From Bacteroides sp. (GTDB taxonomy: Bacteria; Bacteroidota; Bacteroidia; Bacteroidales; Muribaculaceae): a stretch of 64,000 nucleotides of DNA. Below are positions 1 through 9,329 of this stretch, piece by piece. The notes beneath the pieces are model-generated. The model saw only the letters and a list, made by a program, of their open reading frames with translations. It was not told the DNA's origin and ran no database searches. The stretch lies in contig JAAVCG010000036.1 of the NCBI GenBank assembly GCA_014802435.1, positions 1-64,000 of the forward strand, read 5' to 3'. Each line of letters begins with the position of its first letter. The stretch's first letter is position 1. Made by a program: the position numbers and the translations under genes.

Positions 1-663
1 CAAGATAAAAATGACGAAGCATCTCCCTTTCCAATCAAGTTAATTCGCTCTATCTTTACCAATGCTGCCAAACTCAAGAACTATTCCGAAGATGGAGAGT
101 TAGACAAAACCTTACTCGATGAGTGCGTCACATGGAGGATAAACTTTGAGACTTTCGTCTGGATGACAGTGGAAAGAATTAGTTTATGTGTTGCCAGCCC
201 TGAATACGAAGTAAGCGATAAAACAGACAGCAATACAGGACTTCCCCTGAGAATGTGGATGTATCCCGTTGGAGCAATTAAGAAACTCGGTTTCGAAACT
301 TCCACCGGGGAGATTTTCATACAACTATATAGAGAAAATAATAATATCCTTCAATTGTATTCTCAGAACCCTACCACACAGAAATGGGAAAAAGTGACAG
401 GAGTGAAAAAACTATCGCAACTGTATCTAAGGCGCATTCCTGAAATGAAGAGTATAATGAAGCACAATAGTCCGGATTTGTCTGCTATAAGTAAAATTGT
501 TAGTATGAATCTAAATTCGGATCTGCTTAAAGCGAAGAACAACAAGGAATACCGTAATCTATGGGAATGTCTCCTTCCCCTTCTTCCGGAACTTCTGCGT
601 GAAGTCTTAGCCATATTGACTCAATATAACGTAATACTGACGCTCAGGAATCATAAAAGTTAA
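1..663 (+). CDS. Hypothetical protein, 3' part only
   Basis: The frame is open from the first base, so the start lies outside the window; 220 codons are visible before the TAA at 661-663. I do not recognise the family. No signal peptide, membrane segment or catalytic motif is visible. The middle contains a short conserved-looking stretch, GLPLRMWMYPVGAIKKLG, followed by mixed beta-type sequence and a Lys/Leu-rich, probably helical C-terminal half. The composition is AT-rich like the following surface protein and unlike the housekeeping genes from 6.6 kb on, so both may belong to one accessory block. The next gene begins 43 bp downstream on the same strand. Confidence 0.6.
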   Translation, partial: QDKNDEASPFPIKLIRSIFTNAAKLKNYSEDGELDKTLLDECVTWRINFETFVWMTVERISLCVASPEYEVSDKTDSNTGLPLRMWMYPVGAIKKLGFETSTGEIFIQLYRENNNILQLYSQNPTTQKWEKVTGVKKLSQLYLRRIPEMKSIMKHNSPDLSAISKIVSMNLNSDLLKAKNNKEYRNLWECLLPLLPELLREVLAILTQYNVILTLRNHKS

Positions 664-706
664 TTAATCTGCTTCGGTAGCCGGAGTGAAATATAAGTAA
701 AATATT

Positions 707-3700
707 ATGAATAGTCAAAATCAAACTTTTCAAAGAGTGATAAACAGCTTTTGCTTTTTATTATGTTTTTTTTGCATCCCTTTTTCCGCTATAAGTCAAG
801 ATAGCGACCTCTACAAAAAACTATCGTTCTTTCTATATTCACCTTCAGGAGAAACTATCGAAGGCGCAATACCAGGGTCTTTTTGGTTTGTAAGGGTAAA
901 AGATAGTGAAAGGAATAATCTCCCGACACATCTTGAGATTCCAGGAAGATATAATGGTCCTGATGACGATGGCGATGAATTCAATCTGCCTGTATATGTA
1001 GCATATGATTTTATGGGGTCAAACATATCATCAGTCTCTTTTTCACCTGAGATAAAGAAAATTGAGGACAATTGTTTTGGAAGTTGTACTAAATTAAAAT
1101 CTGTTGTAATACCAAATACCGTAAAATGGGTTGGTACATTTGCTTTTAAGGGATGTACGTCTCTTACCAGTGTCGTAGTTTCGCCTGAAAATAGTTGCCA
1201 CACCTCCTTTAGCGGATGTGATATTAAAAAAGGGGCTTATCCGGTAGGAAAGCGAGCATTTGTTGCTGATATTGAGGTTGCATACCCTATTGATTGTATT
1301 CCTGACTCGGCCGGTTTGATTTATAATTCCGCAAAGACTGAATTATACTTCGCGCCATGGCTTGTAGAAAGATTGGATCTCCCCGCCTCTGTTACTAATA
1401 TTGGACCAAAGGCTCTCGCGGGATGTACTAAACTAAAAACCTTAAGAGTGAGATCGATAACGCCTCCCTCAGTCTCCGAAGATGCTTTTGAAGGAGCAAA
1501 TATTAGTTTAATTGAAGTTCCAAAGGGCTGTAAAGAACTCTATGTGAATGATAAAAACTGGTCGATGTTTGCCTCTGTCATTAAGGAGGTTAACACAGTG
1601 CTTATTTTAAATCAAACAGAGGTTCGCTTAAAATCTTCTGAGTCTGTACAGCTTACTGCATCTATAGAGAATCAATCGTTGATTGAAGGTAAAATAGTAT
1701 GGACCTCAAGTGATGAAGCGATAGCTACCGTTGATTCAAATGGACTGATAAGGGCACGTGCTGTTGGCAAAACTATGATTAGAGCAACTTATGAGAACCT
1801 TTCAGCAGAATGCGAAGTCACTGTAGTACCCACTGCAGTGACCGGTATTGAACTAAGTAGCACAAAAGAGCAATTAAAGGTAAAACAGAATATTCGTCTA
1901 CAAGCTTCTGTTTATCCAGAAACGGCAACGGATCAAACTGTCGTTTGGAGTTCAAGTAATGAGGATGTCGCTACTGTAGATAAGACTGGTTGGGTATATG
2001 CTCAATCCTTAGGAAATACGATTATTACCGCTTCCTGTGGCGAAGTAAAGGCTACTTGTGAAATCGATGTGATTGAAACACTTCCTGAGAGAGTTTCGAT
2101 TGATCGGAAATGTGATAAATTAGAAGTTAATAATACTTTCCAACTACGAGCATCAGTCTACCCTGAAACTACTACAGACCAGACACTTATATGGAGTAGT
2201 AGTAACAATGCAGTAGCAACGGTAGACGAGTCAGGGCTTGTAACAGCTCATTCCGTTGGTACCGTTATTATTACAGCAAAGTGTGGAAATGTAAGTGGAC
2301 AACATACAATAAATGTAGTTTCAGTGCCTCCCTCATCTATTACCTTGAATCTTACATCTGCGGAATTGAAAGGTATAGATAAGGTACAGTTGCACGCCAC
2401 AATACTACCGACCGAAGCGTCTGGTTTACCGGTGACATGGACAAGCAGTGACGAAAATATTGTCACAGTTGATGAAACTGGATTAGTTACTTCAATCAAA
2501 CCGGGAAATGCAGTAGTAACAGCGTCGTGTGAATCAGTTAAAGCGACCTGTGAAATAGTGGTGAGGGAAGTATCAGTGAGCAGTATTTCTCTAAATTATA
2601 GTAATGTTATCTTGAAGAAAGGCGAGGTAATTCAGCTTATCGCCGAAGTATATCCTGAGAACGCTAATGATAAAAGAGTCCTATGGAGTAGTAGTGATAT
2701 AAATGTAGTTACGATTGAATCTGATGGGAAACTTACAGCGGTAGGCGTTGGTGAAGCGTATCTCGCAATAAGCTGTAATGGAGTCATTAAATTCTGTGAT
2801 GTAACGGTAATTGATGAAGATGCTGTACGTATAGTACTTAATGAAACGGACATTTCATTAGGTGCTTCTCAATCTTTTCAGCTAAAAGCCACATCTGTCC
2901 CAGAGTTAACTACATCACAAACTTTTATGTGGAGCAGTAGTAATGAATCAGTAGCAACAGTTGATGAAACCGGGTTAGTAACTGCTGTTTCAGCCGGCGA
3001 AACCTCAATTACCGCAACTTGCGGAGCGGCATCAGCTACCTGTAAAGTAACAGTGAAAGCAATATCAGATTTGATTCACCCATATATCTACGACGGGATC
3101 AATTATAATATACATTTAGTGGATGGTACTGCAAGTGTTAGTGATAATAGTACTCTTGTACGAGAAAATCTAGTTATTCCGGATTATATAATATATCAAG
3201 GCAAAAAGTATCAGGTAACCGAAATAGAAGAGTACGCATTTGGTAGTACGCTTGAAAACCGAAATCTCACTGGCACGCTTACTATTGGTCGTTCAATTAA
3301 AACGATTGGAAGAAGTGCCTTTTTAAATTGCACGAGGTTAGGAGGTGCATTGACAATTCCTAATTCAGTAACGCTAATAGGAGATTATGCATTTAGTGGT
3401 TGTACTGGTTTTTCTGGAACTTTGATTATTCCCAGTTCTGTATCAGAAATCAGCGAAGGTGTTTTCTATCGTTGTTGGGGATTTAATGCGCTAAAAATAT
3501 CAGACTCCGTAATATCAATAGGCAGCTTAGCCTTTTATAATTGTAAAAGATTTAGCGGATCATTGATAATTCCTAATTCTGTAAAGACGATTAGTAGTCA
3601 TGCTTTCACTGAATGCTGCGGCTTTAATGGATCTTTGACAATAGGAGAATCAGTAAGTGTAATAGATCAAAGTGCTTTTTATGGGTGTAATGGCTTTAAA

Positions 3701-6337
3701 GGGTCATTGTATATTTCTAATTCAGTAACACACATTGGAGACAATGCTTTCTATGGTTGCAGTGGTTTTACCGGATCTTTGATACTTTCCAACACAATTA
3801 GGGAAATTGGTGAGGGTGCCTTCTATGGCTGCAGTGGTTTTACCGGTTCCTTAACAATACCTAACTCAACAACAAGAATAGGTGCTATAGCTTTTAATAG
3901 TTGCAGAGGCTTAAATGGAGATTTAGTAATTCCCAATTCTGTAACGTCAATAGGAGATTATGCCTTTTATGGATGCTCAAATCTTGCTACAGTAAAATAT
4001 TTGGCAGAAAATCCACTAAACGCTTCTGTGTCTGTTTTTGGAGATTATACATATTCTAACGCTGTACTTTATGCACTTGAGTCTTCGATATTTAAGTACT
4101 TTGAAGTACAGCCCTGGTCTCAATTTCAGCTAATAGCCCTGATGGATAATGAAGGAAACATAATAGATGACAATGGGAGAGCAATAGTCATTCATCTTAA
4201 TAAAGAAACATTGGAGCTTGTCGTTGGTAAGAATGAGACTCTGACCGCAACTGTTGTGCCTGAAAATGCAACCGATAAGACAATCATCTGGAGCTCTGAC
4301 AATGAAGATGTGGTTACCGTGTCGGAAGACGGTATGGTAACGGCGATTTCAGTTGGGGAAGCCACGATTACAGCAACTTGTGGAGAGGTAACTGCTACTT
4401 GTAACGTGACGGTGAAGCCGATAATGGCGACAACTATAACTCTTAATAAGGAGACGTTGGAGCTTGCTGTAGGCGAGAATGAGACCTTGACGGCTACAGT
4501 TGAGCCTGAGAATACTACCGATAAAACTATCGTATGGAGTAGTTCTAACGAAAAGGTTGCTACTGTTTCGGAAGACGGTGTAGTAACGGCCATTTCTGTC
4601 GGCACGGCTACTATCACAGCCAAGTGTGGAGAAGTATCGGCTACTTGCGAGGAGACAGTGAAACCGATTTTGGCTACCTCTATAATTTTTAATAAGGAGA
4701 CCTTGGAACTTGTCATTGGTGAGAATGAAACCCTGACGGCTACCGTTGAGCCTGAAAATACGACCGATAAGACTATCGTATGGAGCAGCTCTAACGAGGA
4801 GGTTGCTACCGTTTCGGAAGACGGTGTGGTAACGGCCATTTCTGTCGGCACGGTAAATATCTTGGCAACTTGCGGAGAACTATCGGCTACTTGCAAGGTG
4901 ACAGTGAAACCAATAATGGCGACAACTATAACACTTGACAAGGAGACGTTGGAGCTTACTATAGGCGAGAAGGAGACTTTGACGGCTACCGTTGAACCTG
5001 AAAATACAACCTATAAAACTATTGTATGGAGTAGTTCTAACAATGAGGTTGCTACCGTTTCGGAAGACGGGGTGGTAACTGCGAATTCAGTTGGCGAGGC
5101 TACGATTACAGCAACTTGCAGCGATGTCACGGCAACTTGCACGGTAACTGTTTCGCCACGTTTAGTAGAATCAATTGGTCTGAATTATTCCGAATGGAAC
5201 GGTAAACTCGGAGAGTCCTTACTGATTTCCGCAACCGTGAGTCCTGACAACGCCACTGACAAAACACTCCTCTGGTCATCATCAGATACGGAAGTTGCTA
5301 CAGTGGATGAGACTGGTCAGATAACTGCTGTCAACGTTGGAGAATGTACCGTCACTGCTACCGCAGCCGATGGTTCGGATGTTTCGGCAAGCTGCAAGAT
5401 AACTGTTTCGCCACGTTTAGTTGAATCAATTGGTCTGAATTATTCCGAATGGAACGGTAAGCCCGGAGAGTCCTTACTGATTTCCGCAACCGTGAGTCCT
5501 GACAACGCCACTGACAAAACACTCCTCTGGTCATCATCAGATACGGAAGTGGCTACAGTGGATGAGACTGGTCAGATAACTGCTGTCAACGTAGGAGAAT
5601 GTATCGTCACGGCTACTGCTGCCGATGGCTCGGAAATCTCGGCAAGTTGCACGGTAACCGTTTCGCCTCGCTTAGTAGAATCAATTGAGCTGGATCGCTC
5701 TAATTGGATCGGAATGCCTGGAGAATCCTTCGTGATTTCCGTAACTGTGAGTCCTGACAACGCAACCGACAGAACCGTTGCCTGGAACTCCTCTGACCCA
5801 GAGGTGGCTACTGTGGATGAGACCGGGCAGGTAATCGCTGTCAAACCGGGATATGCACTCATCACCGCCACTACCTCCAATGGCCTTACCGTTACCTGCG
5901 AAGTTACAGTTCTTCCAATTCTTGTGGAATCCATCATACTCACTCCGAGTGAAGTACAAGGTGTGATCGGCGAGTCTTTCACTATTGAGGCAACCGTATT
6001 GCCAGAAAATGCATCCGAGCCAAAGATAGAATGGAAATCATCCGATCCGACGGTAGCTACTGTGAACCAAGTTGGATATGTGGAAATCAGTAAAGAGGGT
6101 TATTGTCGTATCGTCGCTTATGCAACCGACGGCAGTGATGTATCGGCAGAATGTATCATCACAAGTAATTCGGGAATCGAATCTATCTTTGCAGTTGGTT
6201 CAGATCATATTTACGTATATACTCCTGGAGGCATCCTGATTAAAAAGGATTGCAGTTCTGACGATCTGAAAAGTCTCGTACCGGGAATATATATAATAGC
6301 AACTGAAACTAAAACAATCAAAGTAATCTTACGTTAA
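707..6337 (+). CDS. Giant surface protein: 14 Big2 repeats and two BspA-type LRR blocks
   Basis: 1876 residues. A Sec signal peptide (hydrophobic FCFLLCFFCIPFSAISQ) occupies about residues 1-31. Order of domains: a short BspA-like leucine-rich block (about 110-270, units with FxGCTxL and VxIPNTV), six Big2 immunoglobulin-like repeats (about 299-785, core VWSSSNExVATVDExG), a long LRR_5 block (about 828-1100, repeated IPNSVxxIGxxAFxGCxGF), eight more Big2 repeats of 78-85 residues (about 1159-1820), and a tail (1822-1876) ending LVPGIYIIATETKTIKVILR, like a type IX sorting domain. Big2 and BspA repeats are known from adhesins and surface stalks; an adhesive role is inferred. Two adjacent Big2 units (5161-5415, 5416-5670) are nearly identical at DNA level, a recent 255 bp duplication. 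No neighbour suggests a function. Confidence 0.85.
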   Translation: MNSQNQTFQRVINSFCFLLCFFCIPFSAISQDSDLYKKLSFFLYSPSGETIEGAIPGSFWFVRVKDSERNNLPTHLEIPGRYNGPDDDGDEFNLPVYVAYDFMGSNISSVSFSPEIKKIEDNCFGSCTKLKSVVIPNTVKWVGTFAFKGCTSLTSVVVSPENSCHTSFSGCDIKKGAYPVGKRAFVADIEVAYPIDCIPDSAGLIYNSAKTELYFAPWLVERLDLPASVTNIGPKALAGCTKLKTLRVRSITPPSVSEDAFEGANISLIEVPKGCKELYVNDKNWSMFASVIKEVNTVLILNQTEVRLKSSESVQLTASIENQSLIEGKIVWTSSDEAIATVDSNGLIRARAVGKTMIRATYENLSAECEVTVVPTAVTGIELSSTKEQLKVKQNIRLQASVYPETATDQTVVWSSSNEDVATVDKTGWVYAQSLGNTIITASCGEVKATCEIDVIETLPERVSIDRKCDKLEVNNTFQLRASVYPETTTDQTLIWSSSNNAVATVDESGLVTAHSVGTVIITAKCGNVSGQHTINVVSVPPSSITLNLTSAELKGIDKVQLHATILPTEASGLPVTWTSSDENIVTVDETGLVTSIKPGNAVVTASCESVKATCEIVVREVSVSSISLNYSNVILKKGEVIQLIAEVYPENANDKRVLWSSSDINVVTIESDGKLTAVGVGEAYLAISCNGVIKFCDVTVIDEDAVRIVLNETDISLGASQSFQLKATSVPELTTSQTFMWSSSNESVATVDETGLVTAVSAGETSITATCGAASATCKVTVKAISDLIHPYIYDGINYNIHLVDGTASVSDNSTLVRENLVIPDYIIYQGKKYQVTEIEEYAFGSTLENRNLTGTLTIGRSIKTIGRSAFLNCTRLGGALTIPNSVTLIGDYAFSGCTGFSGTLIIPSSVSEISEGVFYRCWGFNALKISDSVISIGSLAFYNCKRFSGSLIIPNSVKTISSHAFTECCGFNGSLTIGESVSVIDQSAFYGCNGFKGSLYISNSVTHIGDNAFYGCSGFTGSLILSNTIREIGEGAFYGCSGFTGSLTIPNSTTRIGAIAFNSCRGLNGDLVIPNSVTSIGDYAFYGCSNLATVKYLAENPLNASVSVFGDYTYSNAVLYALESSIFKYFEVQPWSQFQLIALMDNEGNIIDDNGRAIVIHLNKETLELVVGKNETLTATVVPENATDKTIIWSSDNEDVVTVSEDGMVTAISVGEATITATCGEVTATCNVTVKPIMATTITLNKETLELAVGENETLTATVEPENTTDKTIVWSSSNEKVATVSEDGVVTAISVGTATITAKCGEVSATCEETVKPILATSIIFNKETLELVIGENETLTATVEPENTTDKTIVWSSSNEEVATVSEDGVVTAISVGTVNILATCGELSATCKVTVKPIMATTITLDKETLELTIGEKETLTATVEPENTTYKTIVWSSSNNEVATVSEDGVVTANSVGEATITATCSDVTATCTVTVSPRLVESIGLNYSEWNGKLGESLLISATVSPDNATDKTLLWSSSDTEVATVDETGQITAVNVGECTVTATAADGSDVSASCKITVSPRLVESIGLNYSEWNGKPGESLLISATVSPDNATDKTLLWSSSDTEVATVDETGQITAVNVGECIVTATAADGSEISASCTVTVSPRLVESIELDRSNWIGMPGESFVISVTVSPDNATDRTVAWNSSDPEVATVDETGQVIAVKPGYALITATTSNGLTVTCEVTVLPILVESIILTPSEVQGVIGESFTIEATVLPENASEPKIEWKSSDPTVATVNQVGYVEISKEGYCRIVAYATDGSDVSAECIITSNSGIESIFAVGSDHIYVYTPGGILIKKDCSSDDLKSLVPGIYIIATETKTIKVILR

Positions 6338-6354
6338 GACAACGTTCATAAATA

Positions 6355-6408
6355 CATACGCCCCGTAATCACACAGGCATTTTAGCCATGATTACGGGGC
6401 GTATTTTG
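6355..6408. terminator. Bidirectional terminator hairpin after the Big2 protein gene
   Basis: A 13 bp perfect stem CGCCCCGTAATCA / TGATTACGGGGCG (6359-6371 with 6389-6401) has a 17-nt loop and is followed by TATTTTGTC on the plus strand. The remaining sequence to 6565 shows nothing else that I can identify. Confidence 0.75.
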
Positions 6409-6564
6409 TCAACTAATTTTTAGTGTACATTGACTTTCTGTTCCGCAGACTCTTCTCTGACTGATATTAATACCTGAAGTAAGGAATATATTTCTGAAAT
6501 AATCTACAGAAAAGAGAGGTTTGGTTTTGTATATATATATGTCCGACATTATTGCTGTCCGATA

Positions 6565-6600
6565 AACAAACAGAGCTGCGTCGGCAGGGACGCAGCTCTT
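6565..6600 (-). terminator. Rho-independent terminator of tig
   Basis: Stem AGAGCTGCGTC / GACGCAGCTCT (6572-6582 with 6589-6599) with a 6-nt loop. Read on the minus strand it is followed by GTTTGTTT, and it lies 30 bp beyond the tig stop codon. Confidence 0.75.
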
Positions 6601-6629
6601 GTTATCCGGGATGAGGGAAAAATTGCGAA

Positions 6630-7976
6630 TTATTTGCTGGCTTCTTCGAGGAGGGTCTTGAACTCGTCGAGAGAAACGGTCTTTTCATCGATGGTAACGG
6701 CGTTGCCGATAGCTTCAAAGAGGTTTGCGTTTGAAACCTGCTCGATGATGTAGCGACGGTTATTTTCGTCCTTCAGCAGAGATTCGGCATAGTTCTTCAG
6801 GATGGCTTCGTCAAGGTTGGCCATGCCATACTGAGCAAACTGGCGAGCGGCGGCATGAACGGCAAAGTTCATGAGGTCCTCTTCAGTCACCTTAACTTCG
6901 AGCTGTTGACCGATTTTGCCGCTGAGGATTTCCCATTTCATGAAGGGTTCAGACTTGGCAAACTCTTCATTGATGTTTTCTTCGGTGAGTTCGTTGTTAC
7001 GACGCACGAGCCATTTCTTGAGGAATTCAACGGGGAGCTCGAAGTTGCCGTATTTTTCCATCAGGCTCTTGCGGGTCTGGCGCTCAAAGAGGGCGGCAGA
7101 GTTGGGCAGGAGCTGAGCGGCGATGCTCTTCTTGATGTTTTCAAGATATTGCTCCTCAGTGGTGCAGTCAGCGCCGAAACACTGCTTGAAGAATTCTTCG
7201 TTATGTTCAGCGGGCTTGAGGCCGGTGATTTCAGTGATGGTAAGTTCAAAGTCGCCCTTGAGGTTTTCAGCCTCTTCCTTGCTGACATTGAGCATGGCGG
7301 CGATTTCAGCGGCGTTGCCTTCAGTAGCGGTCCAGGGATTGTAAACAATCACGCTGCCGGCCTTTGCGCCTTCAAATTTCTTGGCTTCTTCTTCATTCTT
7401 GAAGGTCCAGGGAGCAACGATTACGCCCTCGGCCTGCACATAGCCTTCTTCCTTTCCGAGTTCCTTGATGTTACCCTTGATCAGAGCACGGCCTTCGTAG
7501 GTCTCGATGGGTTCCTGAGAACCATAGCGGCCGCTGAGGGCCTGGTCTTGTTCCTTAACCATCTCGTCGGTAACTTCGATGCGATAGTAAGGAAGGTGGA
7601 TTTCCTTGTTGAGTTCAACGTTAATTTCGGGTGAGAAGCCGAGTTCGTATTCAAAGGTATAGTCGGTCTTGTTGTCAAGGTCAAGTTCGGTAACGTTCAC
7701 GGGGAGGGGTTCGCCGAGGATGTCAACCTTGTTTTCGCGCAGGTAATTGATTACGGCTTCGTAAACTTCCTGGTTGATCACGTCGGAAGTAACCTGCTTC
7801 TTGAAGCGCTTTTCAATGATTGACATGGGGACCTGACCCTTGCGGAATCCCGGGATATTGGCGTCGCGGCGAATTTTTTTGAGTTCGGCGGCTACCTTTT
7901 CTTTGTAGTCTGATTCAACGACTTCAACGGTCAGTTTGCCGTCTACAGCGTTGGTTTTCTGAAGATTTACGTTCAT
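6630..7976 (-). CDS. tig: Trigger factor, ribosome-associated chaperone
   Basis: 448 residues, the usual length for the family. Trigger factor binds the ribosome exit tunnel (protein L23) and shields nascent chains; it may also have prolyl isomerase activity. The N-terminal ribosome-binding signature is visible as PGFRKGQVPMSIIEKRF at about residues 41-57. The middle region is divergent from the classical FKBP-type isomerase domain, as is common in Bacteroidetes, and the C-terminal part is helical and acidic. The gene is monocistronic, divergent from ftsX, and ends in a strong hairpin terminator. The start ATG fits a TACCTTTG -7 element about 40 nt upstream. Confidence 0.93.
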   Translation of the reverse strand: MNVNLQKTNAVDGKLTVEVVESDYKEKVAAELKKIRRDANIPGFRKGQVPMSIIEKRFKKQVTSDVINQEVYEAVINYLRENKVDILGEPLPVNVTELDLDNKTDYTFEYELGFSPEINVELNKEIHLPYYRIEVTDEMVKEQDQALSGRYGSQEPIETYEGRALIKGNIKELGKEEGYVQAEGVIVAPWTFKNEEEAKKFEGAKAGSVIVYNPWTATEGNAAEIAAMLNVSKEEAENLKGDFELTITEITGLKPAEHNEEFFKQCFGADCTTEEQYLENIKKSIAAQLLPNSAALFERQTRKSLMEKYGNFELPVEFLKKWLVRRNNELTEENINEEFAKSEPFMKWEILSGKIGQQLEVKVTEEDLMNFAVHAAARQFAQYGMANLDEAILKNYAESLLKDENNRRYIIEQVSNANLFEAIGNAVTIDEKTVSLDEFKTLLEEASK

Positions 7977-8015
7977 TGGTTATGTTTTGAGTTATTTTAT
8001 TGTCAATTTAGAGTG

Positions 8016-8023
8016 CAAAGGTA
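8016..8023 (-). promoter_or_regulatory. -7 element of the tig promoter
   Basis: TACCTTTG on the minus strand matches the Bacteroidetes -7 consensus TAnnTTTG, 39 nt upstream of the tig ATG. No convincing TTTG lies at the expected 19-21 nt spacing, although the upstream sequence is very T-rich. Confidence 0.6.
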
Positions 8024-8136
8024 CAAAAAAAAATGCAAATTGAAAAATGCAAAATGAAAAATTTAGTTAACGAGCCCCATCAGAACATAGAATTTGGCCT
8101 TTTCTGAAAAAATTGAGCATATTTTTAAGGTTTCAC

Positions 8137-8167
8137 TTTCCAATTTTCATTTTTTTTCGTACCTTTG
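8137..8167 (+). promoter_or_regulatory. Promoter of the ftsX operon, apparently leaderless
   Basis: The -7 element TACCTTTG is at 8160-8167 and a weak -33 (TTTC, 8137-8140) lies 19 nt upstream. The ATG chosen for ftsX is at 8172, only 4 nt after the -7 element, so transcription should begin at or next to the start codon. Confidence 0.65.
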
Positions 8168-8171
8168 CGGA

Positions 8172-9035
8172 ATGAAATCGCGAAAAGGTTTTTCGTCGCT
8201 GAGCGTGCAGGCTACGGCTACTATTTCCGTCGCCCTGGTTTTATTGTTGCTCGGCATGGTTGCTTCGCTCGGTCTGGCTGCGCGAAGCATTACGACTGAT
8301 ATTAAGGAACATATGGGTTTTGACGTTGTCTTGACCGAGCAGGCCTCACTTGACCGCGTCAATGAGTTCAAACAGCTCTTTACGGATGCGCCTTATGTGG
8401 CCTCTTTCCGTTATTTCTCGCCCGAGCAGGCCAATGAAACCTGGCGCGAGGAAATGGGCGAAAACCTCACTGAAATGCTCGATGTCAACCCCTTCCTGCC
8501 GGAGTTTGAAGTAAACGTCAAGGCCGATTATGCTCATCCTGACAGCCTTGACGCAATCGTCATCCCCCTGCAGCAGATGGACGACGTCTATCAAATCAAC
8601 GCCCACTCAGAAGTGGCCGAGCAGGTCAACCGAAATATGTCTACTCTGATGTGGGTGCTCTCGATTGCCGCGCTGGCTCTTCTGCCAATCTCTTTTGTGC
8701 TGATTAACAACACTATCCGACTGACAATTTTTTCGCGCCGATTCATGATTCACACCATGAAACTCGTCGGTGCCTCGCGCGGATTCATCCGCCGCCCCTT
8801 CCTGTTGAGCAACCTGCTCCAGGCCATCATCGCCGCAATTATCTCGTCGGTGCTTATCGCCGTGATGTATGTCTACGTCTGGAGCCTTGACGGCTCGCTC
8901 CGCTCCGTCTTGACTGAGGAGATGCTCATTTGGGTTTGCGGCGGAATGTTCGTGGCCGGAATTATTCTCTGCTTCTCCGCGGCGCTGTTTGCAACCCAAC
9001 GTTATCTAACCCGTTCCTACGACGATCTTTTCTAA
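8172..9035 (+). CDS. ftsX: Cell division protein FtsX, permease-like
   Basis: 287 residues from the ATG at 8172. An in-frame ATG at 8094 is rejected because the promoter -7 element lies at 8160-8167 and the extra 26 residues do not look like FtsX. FtsX is the membrane partner of the FtsE ATPase and relays a signal to cell wall hydrolases during division. Visible: a short cytoplasmic N-terminus, a first membrane helix (TISVALVLLLLGMVASLGLA), an extracellular domain of about 130 residues, and three C-terminal helices around IAALALLPISFVLINNTIRL, LLQAIIAAIISSVLIAVMYV and IWVCGGMFVAGIILCFSAAL, preceded by the typical RFMIHTMKLVGAS stretch. First gene of a six-gene plus-strand run; ftsE is not adjacent, as usual in Bacteroidetes. 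Confidence 0.92.
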   Translation: MKSRKGFSSLSVQATATISVALVLLLLGMVASLGLAARSITTDIKEHMGFDVVLTEQASLDRVNEFKQLFTDAPYVASFRYFSPEQANETWREEMGENLTEMLDVNPFLPEFEVNVKADYAHPDSLDAIVIPLQQMDDVYQINAHSEVAEQVNRNMSTLMWVLSIAALALLPISFVLINNTIRLTIFSRRFMIHTMKLVGASRGFIRRPFLLSNLLQAIIAAIISSVLIAVMYVYVWSLDGSLRSVLTEEMLIWVCGGMFVAGIILCFSAALFATQRYLTRSYDDLF

Positions 9036-9051
9036 CTCCCTCTTTCACATA

Positions 9052-9324
9052 ATGATTCAAAAAACCGAAAAAAAGAAAAATTCCCAGCTTGACCCGGAAT
9101 CATTCGTTGAATTTCCGCTGGTCAAAATCAACTTCATACTGATGGCGATTGCCGGGGCGGCAATCATCATCGGCTTCCTGCTGATGCTCGGCGGAAGCAC
9201 CAATGCCGTTGACGGATTCAACCCCGACATCTTCTCCACCCGCCGCATTGTCGTAGGCCCCGCCCTCTCGTTTCTCGGATTCCTGTTTATGGCGTTTGCC
9301 ATCATTTATCGTCCTAAAAAATAA
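9052..9324 (+). CDS. DUF3098 small membrane protein
   Basis: 90 residues with a charged, lysine-rich N-terminus (about 1-25) and two membrane helices, roughly FILMAIAGAAIIIGFLLML and VVGPALSFLGFLFMAFAII, separated by a short loop with FNPDIFSTRR and ending in YRPKK. This pattern and its place between ftsX and uppP match the DUF3098 family of Bacteroidetes. The function is unknown; the conserved neighbourhood suggests a role at the division or envelope machinery, which is inference. It starts 16 bp after ftsX and ends 5 bp before uppP, so it is surely co-transcribed. Confidence 0.85.
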   Translation: MIQKTEKKKNSQLDPESFVEFPLVKINFILMAIAGAAIIIGFLLMLGGSTNAVDGFNPDIFSTRRIVVGPALSFLGFLFMAFAIIYRPKK

Positions 9325-9329
9325 GCAAT

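Noticed and set aside
6855..7634. Long plus-strand open frame opposite tig
   Set aside because: It is the antisense shadow of tig; its hydrophobic translation mirrors the codon bias of the real gene.
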